A stretch of 64,000 bases of DNA from Zeugodacus cucurbitae. Its lineage: Eukaryota; Arthropoda; Insecta; Diptera; Tephritidae. A model generated the notes under the pieces. That model ran no database searches, had not been told where the DNA came from, and saw only the letters and a program-made list of their open reading frames with translations. Position 1 is the stretch's first letter. Each line of letters opens with the position of its first letter. Below, piece after piece: positions 12,906-23,410 of this stretch. The translations under genes and the position numbers were made by a program. The DNA is taken from the NCBI RefSeq assembly GCF_028554725.1, contig NC_071671.1, positions 5,870,001 to 5,934,000 of the forward strand, given 5' to 3'.

Positions 12906-14690
12906 CAAGTAATTGAAAATTCATTAGATGTATTTTTATTGCTGAAAGATTTTATGGATTTAAAAATATGCCACTGAAAATATTGTCAAAGTCTTATATT
13001 CACAGAAAAATACAACTGCTAGATGCCTTCTAAACATATATATACTTATATATATTATATACCCACATACCGCTTCCTACAGCAATAACTTAAGCTAGCA
13101 TTTCCACACCCCTACTGCGCTAACCACAAATACATTCCACTCACGCAGCACACCACATCACAATATTGCCTTATAAATATACAATCTCTCTACATATCTT
13201 TATGTCAAACTAATACGCTGCATTCGAATCTAAATATATTTATAATGCCATATCTTTGGGCACACATACTCAAGTCAAGTTGAAGTCATATGCCAACAAC
13301 ATTTCCGTTTCCGCACGAAACTATTACCGTCAGCAGGAATTCATTGCACACAAGCACACTCACATACATACGTGCATATGTGAGGGAAAATAAAAGAATT
13401 CCCCCACACATACTAAGTCGGCATTGTGGCAGATTAGCGTACAAATATGTTCATAAGCGGCAAGTTATTTGTATGAATGAAAGCGTGCATGTGACTAGTG
13501 CAGCTTGTGGATGTGTGTGTGTGTGTGTGTGACTGTAGTCGCCAAAGGAAGTCCGGCTAAGAAATGCGTTTTGTACGTGCTTATCTTGCAGCTGCGGCGC
13601 GATAATGCGGAAAACAGAAACGCGCATTCATGTTGCTTTCCTTATTTGTGGTAGAGTGGGAGGGTGCTTTTCTACTTCTTCTATTTCTATTTAATGAAAG
13701 TGATAAAGCTGTAAGATTGTTGAAGTGTCAGTTTAGAGGAGTGGTAATTTAAGGTGAATTAAGGAAGAATGGTTAAATTTATTGTAATTAGTTTGATTTC
13801 AAAATGATTTTTAAAAATTGAAATTTTTCGAATACTTTTTAAAATTTTTAAAGAATTTTTAATTAAAGAAATAAATAAATTTGAAAAAATTACAAAATTT
13901 TCTTAGTCTGGCATTCTCTCATTCACATCAGCGAGTATTTTAAGCATTATTTCTATGAAAAATTATTCTTTCATTGAAAAATCAACAACAACATCAAAAT
14001 CATCGAAAATTGTTACTCATACGCCACCGCGGACCTTATACCGTCTGCACGAAATTACTCGTAAAACGACCGACTTGAGAGCAAATTCACTTGCTGCCAG
14101 CGCAACAGTAATGAAGTCAGCAAACAAAGGAATGACACAGATTGCTCAGTAGCATCCTGCCACTGCCACTCACTACCAATCACTAGGGATACTCAGAGCG
14201 GCGTCAGAAGAATGATGAGAGTAGAGAGGGCAAGCCAAATATACCAACATCGGGGTATAGAGAGAACACAATTGTGCCAAACAAACAAAATATTTGCAGA
14301 TAAACGAGTATGAAGCGGATGATATGTTTGTTTGGCAGCGAGCTACCGCTAGTGATAAAGGAAATGTATAAAAGAATAAAATAATTTAGTTGTGGAGTGG
14401 ATGAGAAGGAAGACAGAGTTGGTATTGAAAATTTTTTGAGAGTTGAATGCAGCAGTGAAGCAGAAGATGTGAGGATTATTGAAATGAATTATTTAGAAGT
14501 AGTGAGTAGTGATTTTCACAATTAACTCACTTAACAATAAAAAAAATTACAGAGTTAAACAAAGCAACATTACAATTTATTATTTCTATACTATTTAATG
14601 TCTTCAGAAGTGAAAAATTATAATTTACTTATTTATCAAATAAATTAAAATATGTGAGTATGAAAAAATATCAGAACTTATTCGAACTTC
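12906..14690. other. Non-coding DNA with TG microsatellite
   Basis: A (TG)n run lies at 13511-13531. Open frames at 13290-13532 and 13955-14152 show no domain. No repeat unit was recognised outside the microsatellite. Confidence 0.5.
13511..13531. repeat. (TG)n microsatellite
   Basis: Pure TG run of about ten units. Confidence 0.9.
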
Positions 14691-15710
14691 GAAAAATTTC
14701 GAAGTCACAAAAAATAATAATTATTCAAAAAAAATTATTTTAAAAAACATTTTATAAAATAACTTTTCCAATTTAAAAAAATTTCGAAAACTTATTCGAA
14801 TTTTAAAACTTCTTTCGAAATTAAAAAAATGAAATTTGTTCGAATTTTGTTTTTTACTTTTAAACACATTTTACATCACACTTTTACTTTTACTTTTCAT
14901 ACTCTTAAAAAAGAGCACTTACTCGAATTTCGAACAGTTTTTCGAAATTAAAAAATGACATTTGTTCTTTATTTCTATTTTTATTTTAAAATAATTTTTC
15001 AAACTCGAAAAAAAAATTCGAAAACTTATTCGAATTTCGAAAAAGTTTTCGGTTTTTTTTAAGGAAGAATCAAAATTGTTGATATTTTTCAACTTAAAAA
15101 AATTTCGAAAACTTATTCGATTTTTAAAACATTTTTCGAAATTAAAAAAATGAAATTTGTTCGAATTTTGTTTTTTACTTTTAAACACATTTTACATAAC
15201 AGCTTTTCATACTCTAAAAAAAGAACACTTACTCGAATTTCAAACAGTTTTTCGAAATTAAAAAATGGGATTTGTTCTATTATTTCTATTTTTATTTTAA
15301 ACTAATTTTTCAAACTCGAATAAAAATTCGAAAACTTATTTGAATTTCGAAAAAAAAATTCGAAATTAAGGTAGAATCAAAATTGTTGATTTTTTTCAAC
15401 TTAAAAAAATTTCGAAAACTTATTCGATTTTTAAAACTTTTTACGAAATTAAAAAAATGAAATTTGCTCGAATTTTGTTTTTTACTTTTAAACACATTTT
15501 ACATAACAGCTTTTCATACTCTACAAAAGAGCACAGTTTTTCGAAATTAAAAAATGGGATTTATTCTATTATTTCTATTTTTATTTTAGAATAATTTTTC
15601 AAACTCGAAAAAAAAATTCGAGAACTTATTCGAATTTCGAAAACTTTTTCGAAATTAAGGAAGAATTAAAATTTTTGATTTTTTTTTGTATTTTCAAATA
15701 CAATTTAGAT
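14690..15710. repeat. TTCGAA-rich tandem array, ~310-bp unit
   Basis: About three units: the mark ACTCGAATTT occurs at 14921 and 15231 (period 310), and ACAGTTTTTCGAAATTAAAA at 14934, 15244 and 15533, the last shortened by about 20 bases. Each unit holds many TTCGAA/ATTCGAAAA words and a stretch with TTTTACTTTTAAACACATTT. Minus-strand open frames of 61 and 89 codons here are translations of the repeat and are not genes. The TTCGAA palindromes allow extensive internal pairing. Confidence 0.85.
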
Positions 15711-17960
15711 AATTTCAGTATTCTATTTCATATCCATATAAATACTTATAATTTTCACACAGCTTCTTCAACCGAAAAATAATAATATTAAATCAAATAA
15801 ACCGCTAACTTTAATTTCTCATTTTAATACGCTACAATTTTGCTGCACACACCCGCAGCGCTGGCCGTTAAAGCATTTTCCACAACATCCGCTGCACGTA
15901 GTTCAGCTGATTTCCTGTTTACGCGCGCACGCTTCGCCCCCACGCTTACCCACACACACTCTCTAATAAAGACACTCAAATTTACACGAAATCAACAACA
16001 ATTTTGGCAAAACTTCAGCGCGCCATAAAATATAAATGTATTTCCACAAATGTACAACGCTATCAGCAGTGCGCGCGCAATGCTCAACGCTAAGTCAAGG
16101 CATTTCAATTTCGAAATCCCCAAAAGCCCTTAGTGATTCACTAAAAAATATTAAGTGAAATTTCTTTGCAATTTTTCAATGTAATTTCCCAGCAATTTTC
16201 ACAAGGCAAACACCAACAACAAAGAAATCCCTCACAATAAAGAAATGAAATAAAATAAAGCAAAGCAAAGTAACACAGAGAGACACAGGCGAAACAATGA
16301 CAGAAATAAGCAAGAGAAATGAAAAATAATAAATTCGATACTAGTGCCACAAAAAAGACACGGAATAACAACAACAGCAGTTTTTAAAAGAAATTTAGTA
16401 ACTGTAAAAAAGCTGCATGCTCACTGACTCAGCATTCCGCTATTTATTGCTGCTGACAGTTTGTAGCGGAAGAAAATTTTTTTAGTTGTTGTTGTTGTTG
16501 CTGTTGTTGTGCGTTGACTATTATTTTTATGCAATTGTTGCAAATATCTTTTGTTTTCAACCTAATGTTGCAAGCTGTGGCAGCATGTATGAGTTTTTCT
16601 CATATTTCTTATTGTTGTTTTTGTTATTGTGTTTGTTGTTGCTTTAAGCGCGCTTGGGGGTACTAACAACAACAACAAAAACAAACACTGTTTGTGTTTC
16701 CGTGCCACATCGTTTGTCATAAATTCTTACTGCGACAAAAGCATCTCACCACAACAATAATAACAACAACAACAATAACAAGAATGCGCCCGTAAAAGCA
16801 ATGAACCCAATGAAATTGCTTGCAGCTTTCGTTGACTGAAATTGCAATTTCGTTGCAAATGTCGAATGTTGTTCCTGCCTTTGTTATCTTGTTACTTTTG
16901 TCATTTTGTGCGCTTTCCTTTGCTGTTTCATTTCTTCCCTCGCTCCACTGGTTGTTTTTGTTGCCTTGTCACCGCTGACAAACGTTCACAAATATTGCAC
17001 TTCCTTGCATTGCAACTCTGGCAGCACCAAGCTGTAGCTGTAGCCAATAAAAACAGCAAACATACAAACACACAACAACTGCAACAACAGCACTTAGACA
17101 CAATTTCGAGCGACTTACTTAGGCTTTATTTGCCTTCGTCGTTGCGACACACAAATACAACAATATTTCATCTTTTGTGGCAAACTAGTTTTATATACCT
17201 ACTGCCACGCCCACCGCCCACCACAAAAACACACAAACACAAGTGCATTTTGAGAACTGTAAACTTTTGTTCCTAGCTGCCAGTTTTCTATTCGGTTCAT
17301 ATGTGCCACACGTACACTATCCGAGCTCTTATCTTCTTTGTTTTGTTTATTTTTGTCCATTTCCTCATTTTTGTCTTTGTCTGTTTGTCATTTTCGATTT
17401 TTTTTCGCCATCACTGTGCTGTGTCTTTCTGTAAATAAATGGCACATTGTTATTTCAAGTGTCCGTCCATGCATCCTGCAATTGTCGTTCATCCTACGAC
17501 CCAACTCGTCTCAACCGCTTCGTTCGTTCGGCACATCGTCCGTCGTCTACTTTCAATTCGATATCCTTCGCTTGTTTTCACATTTCTGTCAGCTTTTTGT
17601 CCTAAATATATTTCCTCTTTATTCCGGATTTTTTACCTCTTTCAAGTTTCCTTTGGCGCATTTGAGATTTTCGTTCTATTTTGCATTGTGCTTTGTGTTC
17701 TACTTTTTATTGCGCTCTCAAATGTCTTTTATTGCTTTAGAAATATGAAATAATCTTGAAATGACCGTGCAATAACATTTCAATTGTCGTGTTTATAGTT
17801 TCAATGTGGGGTAAAAGAGAATCGCATAAAATGCGAAAGTCACTTGGAAGAGAGTAGGGTTGTGATACATTCTGAATTGTCTTACAAGTACAAATAAAAT
17901 ACTTTAATAGAACCCAACAGTAACATACCAAAACGATTTCTTAAGAATCCTTAGTTCTGT
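15711..17960. other. Non-coding DNA with GTT/CAA repeats
   Basis: Runs of GTT at 16485-16515 and 16610-16640 face CAA runs at 16660-16780 in inverted sense. Overlapping open frames at 16842-17753, all without a recognisable domain, reflect pyrimidine-rich sequence. No splice-bounded exon of the spondin gene was recognised. Confidence 0.5.
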
Positions 17961-17961
17961 A

Positions 17962-18170
17962 TCAATGAAAAAGCTTGACAGGGAGTTCTTCAGCTAAGTC
18001 TAATTCTTCTGTTTCTTCCATTCGACCTTGAAGGTTCTTTTCACTGCAGGATCGTCTTTTATACGTTCGACCTAACCAGCATATTATTTGAATTTTTATG
18101 CGCCTAACTAAATCTATGTCGTTGTAAATCTCATACAATTCAAGTAGGGCCTTAAAAATCATCCCATTAA
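17962..18170 (-). pseudogene. Old RTE-clade non-LTR retrotransposon scrap
   Basis: The minus strand reads LYEIYNDIDLVRRIKIQ, then WLG, then a basic stretch and LQGRMEET. This aligns in order with the C-terminal region of RTE reverse transcriptases, where 'ELYxLYxDIDIVxRIKxxRLRWLGHVxRM' precedes a Gly/Arg-rich segment. The better RTE copy at 32.3 kb has the same arrangement. It is short and diverged, with no flanking structure preserved. Confidence 0.6.
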
Positions 18171-19194
18171 TTTTAGGTTAGGTAAGTAATGGGATTATAC
18201 AATCCCATGGTGCTATACTTGAGTAATTACGTCTTTAGTTAGATTTTGGGGAGACTTTGGTCAACAATCCAGAAAATAGCTTCTTGAAATTTGAAAGAAA
18301 CCATCTTAATCTAATTGTTCTAAGCTTTATAGAAATCTGATAAGTGAGCACCATACAGTACAGAGGTCTCCTCATTCTTGGAAGAAATCTAGTAAAAAAA
18401 TAAAAATATTGTACTCTGTTCAACATGTTGCGAGAGTTCAATAAGGAAGAATATGTGAAATGAGAGGTATATGAAAAATAGAATTGAACAAATGCACCGA
18501 TGCTCCAGGAATACAATTTTTCGAAAGAGTCCGATAAACCTGAACGAGTAACTTCCTCAAATTTTCCAAATATCAAGTATAAATTAGAAAATCGAAAGTA
18601 ACCGATTTATTTCCATATATTAACCCAGTTTAATCTGAAAAATAGTGTCTCTGTTTCCTTATCTTATTTATCTTATTCAGAAAACTTTCTTTAATTTGAA
18701 GATTTCCTGAATTGTTGAAACTCCCCTTAGAAAGCTGTCTAATGCCTATAGTTAATATAGTGAACATTTCCAAGGCCTTTTGCCGGTAATTCTTCTACTA
18801 ACCGTTAGTTAAAAAGAAAACCTTACACCGTCTTCGTTAAATATTTTGATACTACTTTATTTAATCTATGTAAACAAAGAGGTTTGGTGGCGTAAAGAGA
18901 TCACCAGTTAGGTTTTTTTCAAAGTGAACCCATTTTTCCTCTTTCATTTCTAGCCAAATCAAATTTTTCTTCGAACTTCGGAGAAATATGTTTTTATAGA
19001 CATATATGTTTTATAATTTATAGATACCACAATTTCTCCCAATAATTATTTCCCACAAAAAAAAGTATAAACCGGTTGAGAATTACAACTTTCAACGAAC
19101 GAAATTGCCTGACATAGTCATGCGTTCTTAATTACGAGTCTTTTCTTCCTTTTTTTAGACACATTTTCTTCCTCTACATATGTAAATTCTTTCA
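18171..19194. other. Non-coding DNA, presumed first intron
   Basis: Lies downstream of the spondin donor on the minus strand. An open frame at 18235-18576 (minus) shows no spondin or thrombospondin features. A short TTAGGTTAGG word occurs at about 18174. Confidence 0.5.
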
Positions 19195-19211
19195 CTACCT
19201 AACTGTATACA

Positions 19212-19218
19212 ACTCACC
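19212..19218 (-). other. Splice donor of the spondin exon
   Basis: On the minus strand the exon ends CTTTAG and is followed at once by GTGAGT, the optimal fly 5' splice site. Reading on without splicing gives seven more residues and a stop. The split codon begins with G, which fits the conserved Gly that follows 'W..xLG' in the spondin family. Confidence 0.85.
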
Positions 19219-19818
19219 TAAAGTTCTCGTCCACTGCGCTGTGGGCCTCCAATCCGGATAATGTTTGGGGAATAGATCACGCGTCCAATATGTATGCAAG
19301 ACGACCTTATAAACAGCCAAACGATCTAATTGACAACCGCTCACTGGCAAAGGTTGAGTGGGTGTTGCTGTGGTTGTTGTTGTTGGTGTAGCCATAGAAA
19401 CGCCACCCAATTTGCTGCCGGTGTAGCGCTGATAAGTCGAATCACTCGAGCTGCTGCTGCTAGTAAATTGTTCATTATTGCTGTTGCTGGCATAATTGAA
19501 GTAATTATTGTTGTTGTTATTGTTGTTGTCATTGCTATTGCTATTGGCATTGCTGTTATAGTCAATATCATTGCTGAGTAAAGTTTTTGTGTACTCTTGT
19601 TGTTTAACTTGCGGTTGTTGTTGTTGCTGCTTTTGTTGTTGTGCCTGATTGCTTGCCACCGTGTAGCTGTAGATGGCTGGATTCGCTATGAACGAGGGCT
19701 TATAGCTGCTTAAGAGTGCCGGTTCCGGTTGTGGTTGCGGTTCGGGGGAGGGCAATGCGCTGCAGAGGCAAACTGTTGCAAATAGCAGCAAGAGCATTTT
19801 GTAGATGTTGGCTGTCAT
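19218..19818 (-). CDS. First coding exon of a secreted Spondin_N (Mindin/M-spondin-like) protein, partial
   Basis: This is a 200-codon exon plus one base, starting at an ATG in a good fly context (AAACATGA). Residues 1-21 form a signal peptide (KMLLLLFATVCLCSA, cleavage expected before LPSPEP), so the product should be secreted. Residues 22-160 are low-complexity, with QPQPEP, poly-Gln, Asn/Ser runs, poly-Ser and poly-Thr. From Cys162 the protein reads as the start of a Spondin_N domain: CQLDRLAVYK, then WTRDLFPKHYPDWRPTAQW, matching the 'W..xFPKxYPxxRPxAQW' signature of Mindin/spondin-2 and fly M-spondin. The exon ends TTA-G followed by GTGAGT, a strong phase-1 donor exactly where the family has a conserved Gly. 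The remaining spondin domain and any thrombospondin repeat must lie in later exons not seen here. Family members are extracellular-matrix proteins. An in-frame Met8 could be an alternative start. The family assignment is confident; which paralogue it is cannot be decided. Confidence 0.88.
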
Positions 19819-20412
19819 GTTTTTGATTTTGTTTTTGTTTCTATATTCTATGGTTTTTTATTTATGTTTGAGTTTGGATTTATAAGTAATAAATATTATT
19901 CTCGCGCTGAAGTATTCTGCTAGTTTTAATTTTTTGTTGTTTTTGTAATATTTTTTTAGCCGATTTTTTTCCACAAATTTTCACTAATTTCCACTGCACA
20001 CACTTGACCCTCAGCGCCGAACGTACGCACGCACTAGCAGCAGCACACACGTTTACCGTTAATGCGACCGGCAAAAATAGATCACTCACGCATTCAACAG
20101 ATATACTTTTCTTCGCTGCTCTTATTTCTGTATGTATTTAGCGCCTTCGTCGTAGGCTTTTTGCCTTGTGCGCTTGATTTATTTTTTTGTTTTTGTATTG
20201 CTGTTATTGTATTTTTTATTTCGTATTGTTGTTGTTGTAATTTACGCGTAAAACCGTTTATTTTTGGCTTGCTTAAATTGTCACTCATCGAGTTGATGAA
20301 CGTTGTTGATGAGCAGCCGCCTCGTTGCGTGCTTGTCCCTTATTTGCCAGCAATAAAAATATTTCCGAATTCACATTTGTTGTAGTTGTTGTTGGCAGAC
20401 GTTGCGAATACT
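19819..20412 (-). other. Probable 5' UTR / upstream region of the spondin gene
   Basis: This is the stretch immediately upstream of the spondin ATG on the minus strand. A TCAGT initiator-like sequence is read at 20414-20410, but the nearest TATAA (20430-20426) is too close to serve as a TATA box, and no downstream promoter element was recognised. The transcription start is therefore not fixed. No other coding feature was seen. The 5' boundary is an inference. Confidence 0.25.
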
Positions 20413-23007
20413 GACAAATTTTCGCTTATAAGCTGGCACACACGTTCACTACAATGGCCCACGTAAGGGCGTACCACAAGACGTTACTCGTCAAGGAACA
20501 ACAGTTTCGCTTCCACTTCAACAACACTTTCAGATAATATTTCTTCTAATTTTTATATTTTTCATTAAATATTATTGATTAAATTAAATTTTCGCTTTAA
20601 TTGAAATTCGTTTGCGCCAATTTTAATTTTATTTCGCACTACTGTCATTACATCCTACAATTCTTCAACAAATCAGCTGCTGCTGCTTCTTCCACATTTA
20701 TTTCCACATCAACGTCAACACAAACTTTGATCCGCTCTCGATTCGTTCACCGTGCGCATACGGCGCTTTGTCGTTTCATACTGAATGCTGAATTTTCAGC
20801 GGCAACGCCAAGTCCCAGCAGCAGCCAGCCAGGCAGCAAGCAAGCAGTTCCGGCCTAACAACCTGGCAAAATGCTGAAGAATATCCCAACTCAATGTCCA
20901 ATCAGACACACGAACACATAGCTAACGGTAAATACGCTCACTTGCTGCTAACGGTATATTTAGCGTGTAAAATAGTGGGAAATTCTCTTCGCTCGCGTTG
21001 GTGAGCGCGCCTGTGAGAGCGCGGTAAAAGTAATTTGTTGTCTGTGTTGCTTTACATATTATCTCAGTCTGTTTGGGGAGCGCAACAGCCTGTTGCCTGT
21101 TTTGGGTAATTTTTTTCATACATGCTTGTTGTTGTTGTTTCTTTATTAAATATTATCTTAGTAAGTGTTTAGCGAAAGGGTTGTTGAACTGGCAGGAAAT
21201 TTTAAAGTCTGTTGTTGCATTTAAGTTGATTTTAAAGAAGCTCTTGAGGCAGGTTTATTCACCACAGATATGTCGCTATTCATTATGGCTTATCGGTCAT
21301 GGATATTAACCTGAAATAAGAAATTTTTCGATGTAGATTTCATAAATATTAGATTTAGTTTTAAACTTGTTTCTTTGATACCTTAAGATATTCTGGATTC
21401 TAAGACAACTCCAAGTTAATACCTCTATTATCTACTTATTTCTTCCAGAGATACTCTGGTTCCGCGCAATAACCCCTAGTATCTCTCTTTCATTAGTTCT
21501 CAAACAGAAAAGATACGAAATCATCAGTTGAGCTCAGCTTTTTCGGATATCATTCCATGTTGGAATATACCTTCGTGATGTGAAATAGAATTTTCGAAAA
21601 ATTAGAATAGAAATTACAAATTTAAATCTTGGTGTAGAATTCAGTTTAAAGCTGTTCTGAACGCGATTAAGAGAGCTTTCTCTCTAAGCTTTGAAACTCT
21701 CTAAGAGAGTTAAAAAACGAAAGCTTTTTCCCAAGCATGGCGATTCGAAATCTCTTGAAGGCTAGGAAAGCTCTGCCATTTTTTATTCACTGTAGAACCT
21801 GTCTTCCCGAATGTTGGACCCCATTTTCTATTCAATTTTATCTACAGAACATTATTTCTATACTTAATCTGGTTCTCGAAGAAATTTGGTTTTATTCTCC
21901 GGGTATGATTTTTAAACACATACTGGTTAAAAAATAATCAATAATAAGTGCCACTCTGTATTTTGTATTAATTATATAATTTATTAGCTACATTTCTACC
22001 TTCTGAACTTGTTAACATAGTTTTAGGCAATACGATTCTAGATTGGGTTCTAAAAGCTAAATTTTTTCTGCTCTTCATCAAAAAAGTTTAAATTTGTTTA
22101 TCAAATAATGTCGAAGATATGCTTCTTCTTCTCTTAATATAACATTTTCCCTAATAATAAAACCTTATCCCTTACTCCACCTTGTCTGACAAGTTAAATG
22201 CTCGTAATTAAAGAACACTTTACGCAGACAAATAAAATTTGAAGAAACAAACTAACTACTTACCACCCACGCCTGTAATAAAATAGATTGAAAGACGAAA
22301 CAATAAAATAGATAAATTTACGCAAAAACACACAAACATACTTAAAGATTATTGGAATATGAATAACTGATACAGTGGACACCTGATACTGTGGATAACA
22401 AAAAGTACTCACAAATACCATTCGCTAAGTACGACAAAAAATTCTTCCAATGTCATAAATAAATGGGACCGTAGAAAAAAGTTTGCACACCACCCACGCG
22501 ACGGAGAAGAATTCTACGAAAAAATATAAAAGTTATGAAGAAAAAGTTGTTGTAAATACTTGAGCTACTTCACATGGCAAGTTTTGTAGTCACGGCGTGG
22601 CACTGCCGCCACCAACACTAATTACCGTTGTTCGTTGTAATGGCAGTCAATTTATGTGCGGCAGCGACAGTTATTGGTATAATTATCCAATGTCGGTATT
22701 TGCGCACTGACAACTTACTTAAGTTAATAGTTTTTTTTTATTTTTGGATTTGTCAGAATTTTGTTGCGATTAAAATTTTGACAGATGTGCAAAGGAATAT
22801 TTTTTTTTAATAATGCAATAACAAAAAAAAAATGAATAAAAATACTAAAACCCATCATTCTTATTTTTTATATTTTCAGTCAAACTTCTAACTATCCTCA
22901 AAAAAAATTAATTAATTAAATATAAAAATATTCTGTACCAAACCTTTTTCAAATAAAAATAATTCACTTAAATCTATCAAGACTTGTGAACGTCTATTAA
23001 ATATTAG
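20413..23007. other. Non-coding flank upstream of the spondin gene
   Basis: 20.45-21.1 kb is less AT-rich and could hold promoter or enhancer sequence, but no core promoter was identified. 21.1-23.0 kb is AT-rich with no recognisable element. Confidence 0.4.
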
Positions 23008-23410
23008 GTCTACAACTTTGCTTCCGCTGTTTTTTGTAAATTTAAGTTTTTTTCTGGTATCGCAAAGGACCAAAAATGGTCTATGTGTAGCTTTTTAGCC
23101 TACCAGAATAACCTAACCTAACCTAACCTAACCTAAGTTTTTTTTTATATAAAAACGGTTACAAATGTCGATGAGCTTCAGCCGCACTTTTCTTGGAATT
23201 AAAAAAGTAAAGCAAAATTTCCCGCAAATGTCGAAAATTCGGCCCAAAAAGTGACATTTTCAGTTGAGAATAAGTTTGCAAAGAGATCTCTACAAATATT
23301 TTGTCGGGTTAATGTTGACACAAATGTCCAAGATCGATATAAAAAAAACCGATTTAATCGACCAGTGCTTGATCCTAGAGACATCTATTGAAAAACGGCG
23401 TAAGCAAAGT
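23008..23410. mobile_element. TIR element copy B, interrupted by a retroelement tail
   Basis: This is a second copy of the 8.7-kb element in the same orientation, starting GTCTACAACTTTGCTTCCGC. It is split at 23054-23134 by a foreign 81-bp insert. Its right TIR has decayed (GGCGTAAGCAAAGT, then unrelated sequence). It lacks the ~42-bp segment lying between 13-bp direct repeats in copy A, consistent with loss by recombination between them. Confidence 0.85.
23054..23134 (+). mobile_element. 5'-truncated non-LTR retrotransposon 3' end with CCTAA tail
   Basis: The 81-bp insert starts CTGGTATCGCAAAGGACC and ends GAATAACCTAACCTAACC plus further CCTAA units. It is flanked by a 10-bp direct repeat, AAGTTTTTTT (23044-23053 and 23135-23144). 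Copy A of the host element has the uninterrupted site. The sequence matches the 3' end of the retroelement at 52.9 kb, whose complement runs from CTGGTATCGCAAAGGACC to an AACCTAACCTAACC tail. This is a clear target-primed insertion of a severely truncated copy. Confidence 0.88.

Noticed and set aside
14919..15495. Lys/Phe-rich minus-strand open frames of 61 and 89 codons
   Set aside because: Two translations of the same tandem repeat with near-identical starts; satellite DNA, not genes.
16842..17753. Several overlapping plus-strand open frames of 60-144 codons
   Set aside because: Pyrimidine-rich DNA gives Phe/Leu/Cys/Ser-rich translations in all frames. There is no domain, no splice context and no codon preference separating one frame from the others.
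19330..19581. Open frames on both strands overlapping the spondin exon
   Set aside because: They are shadows of the Asn/Gln repeat codons of the spondin exon in other frames.
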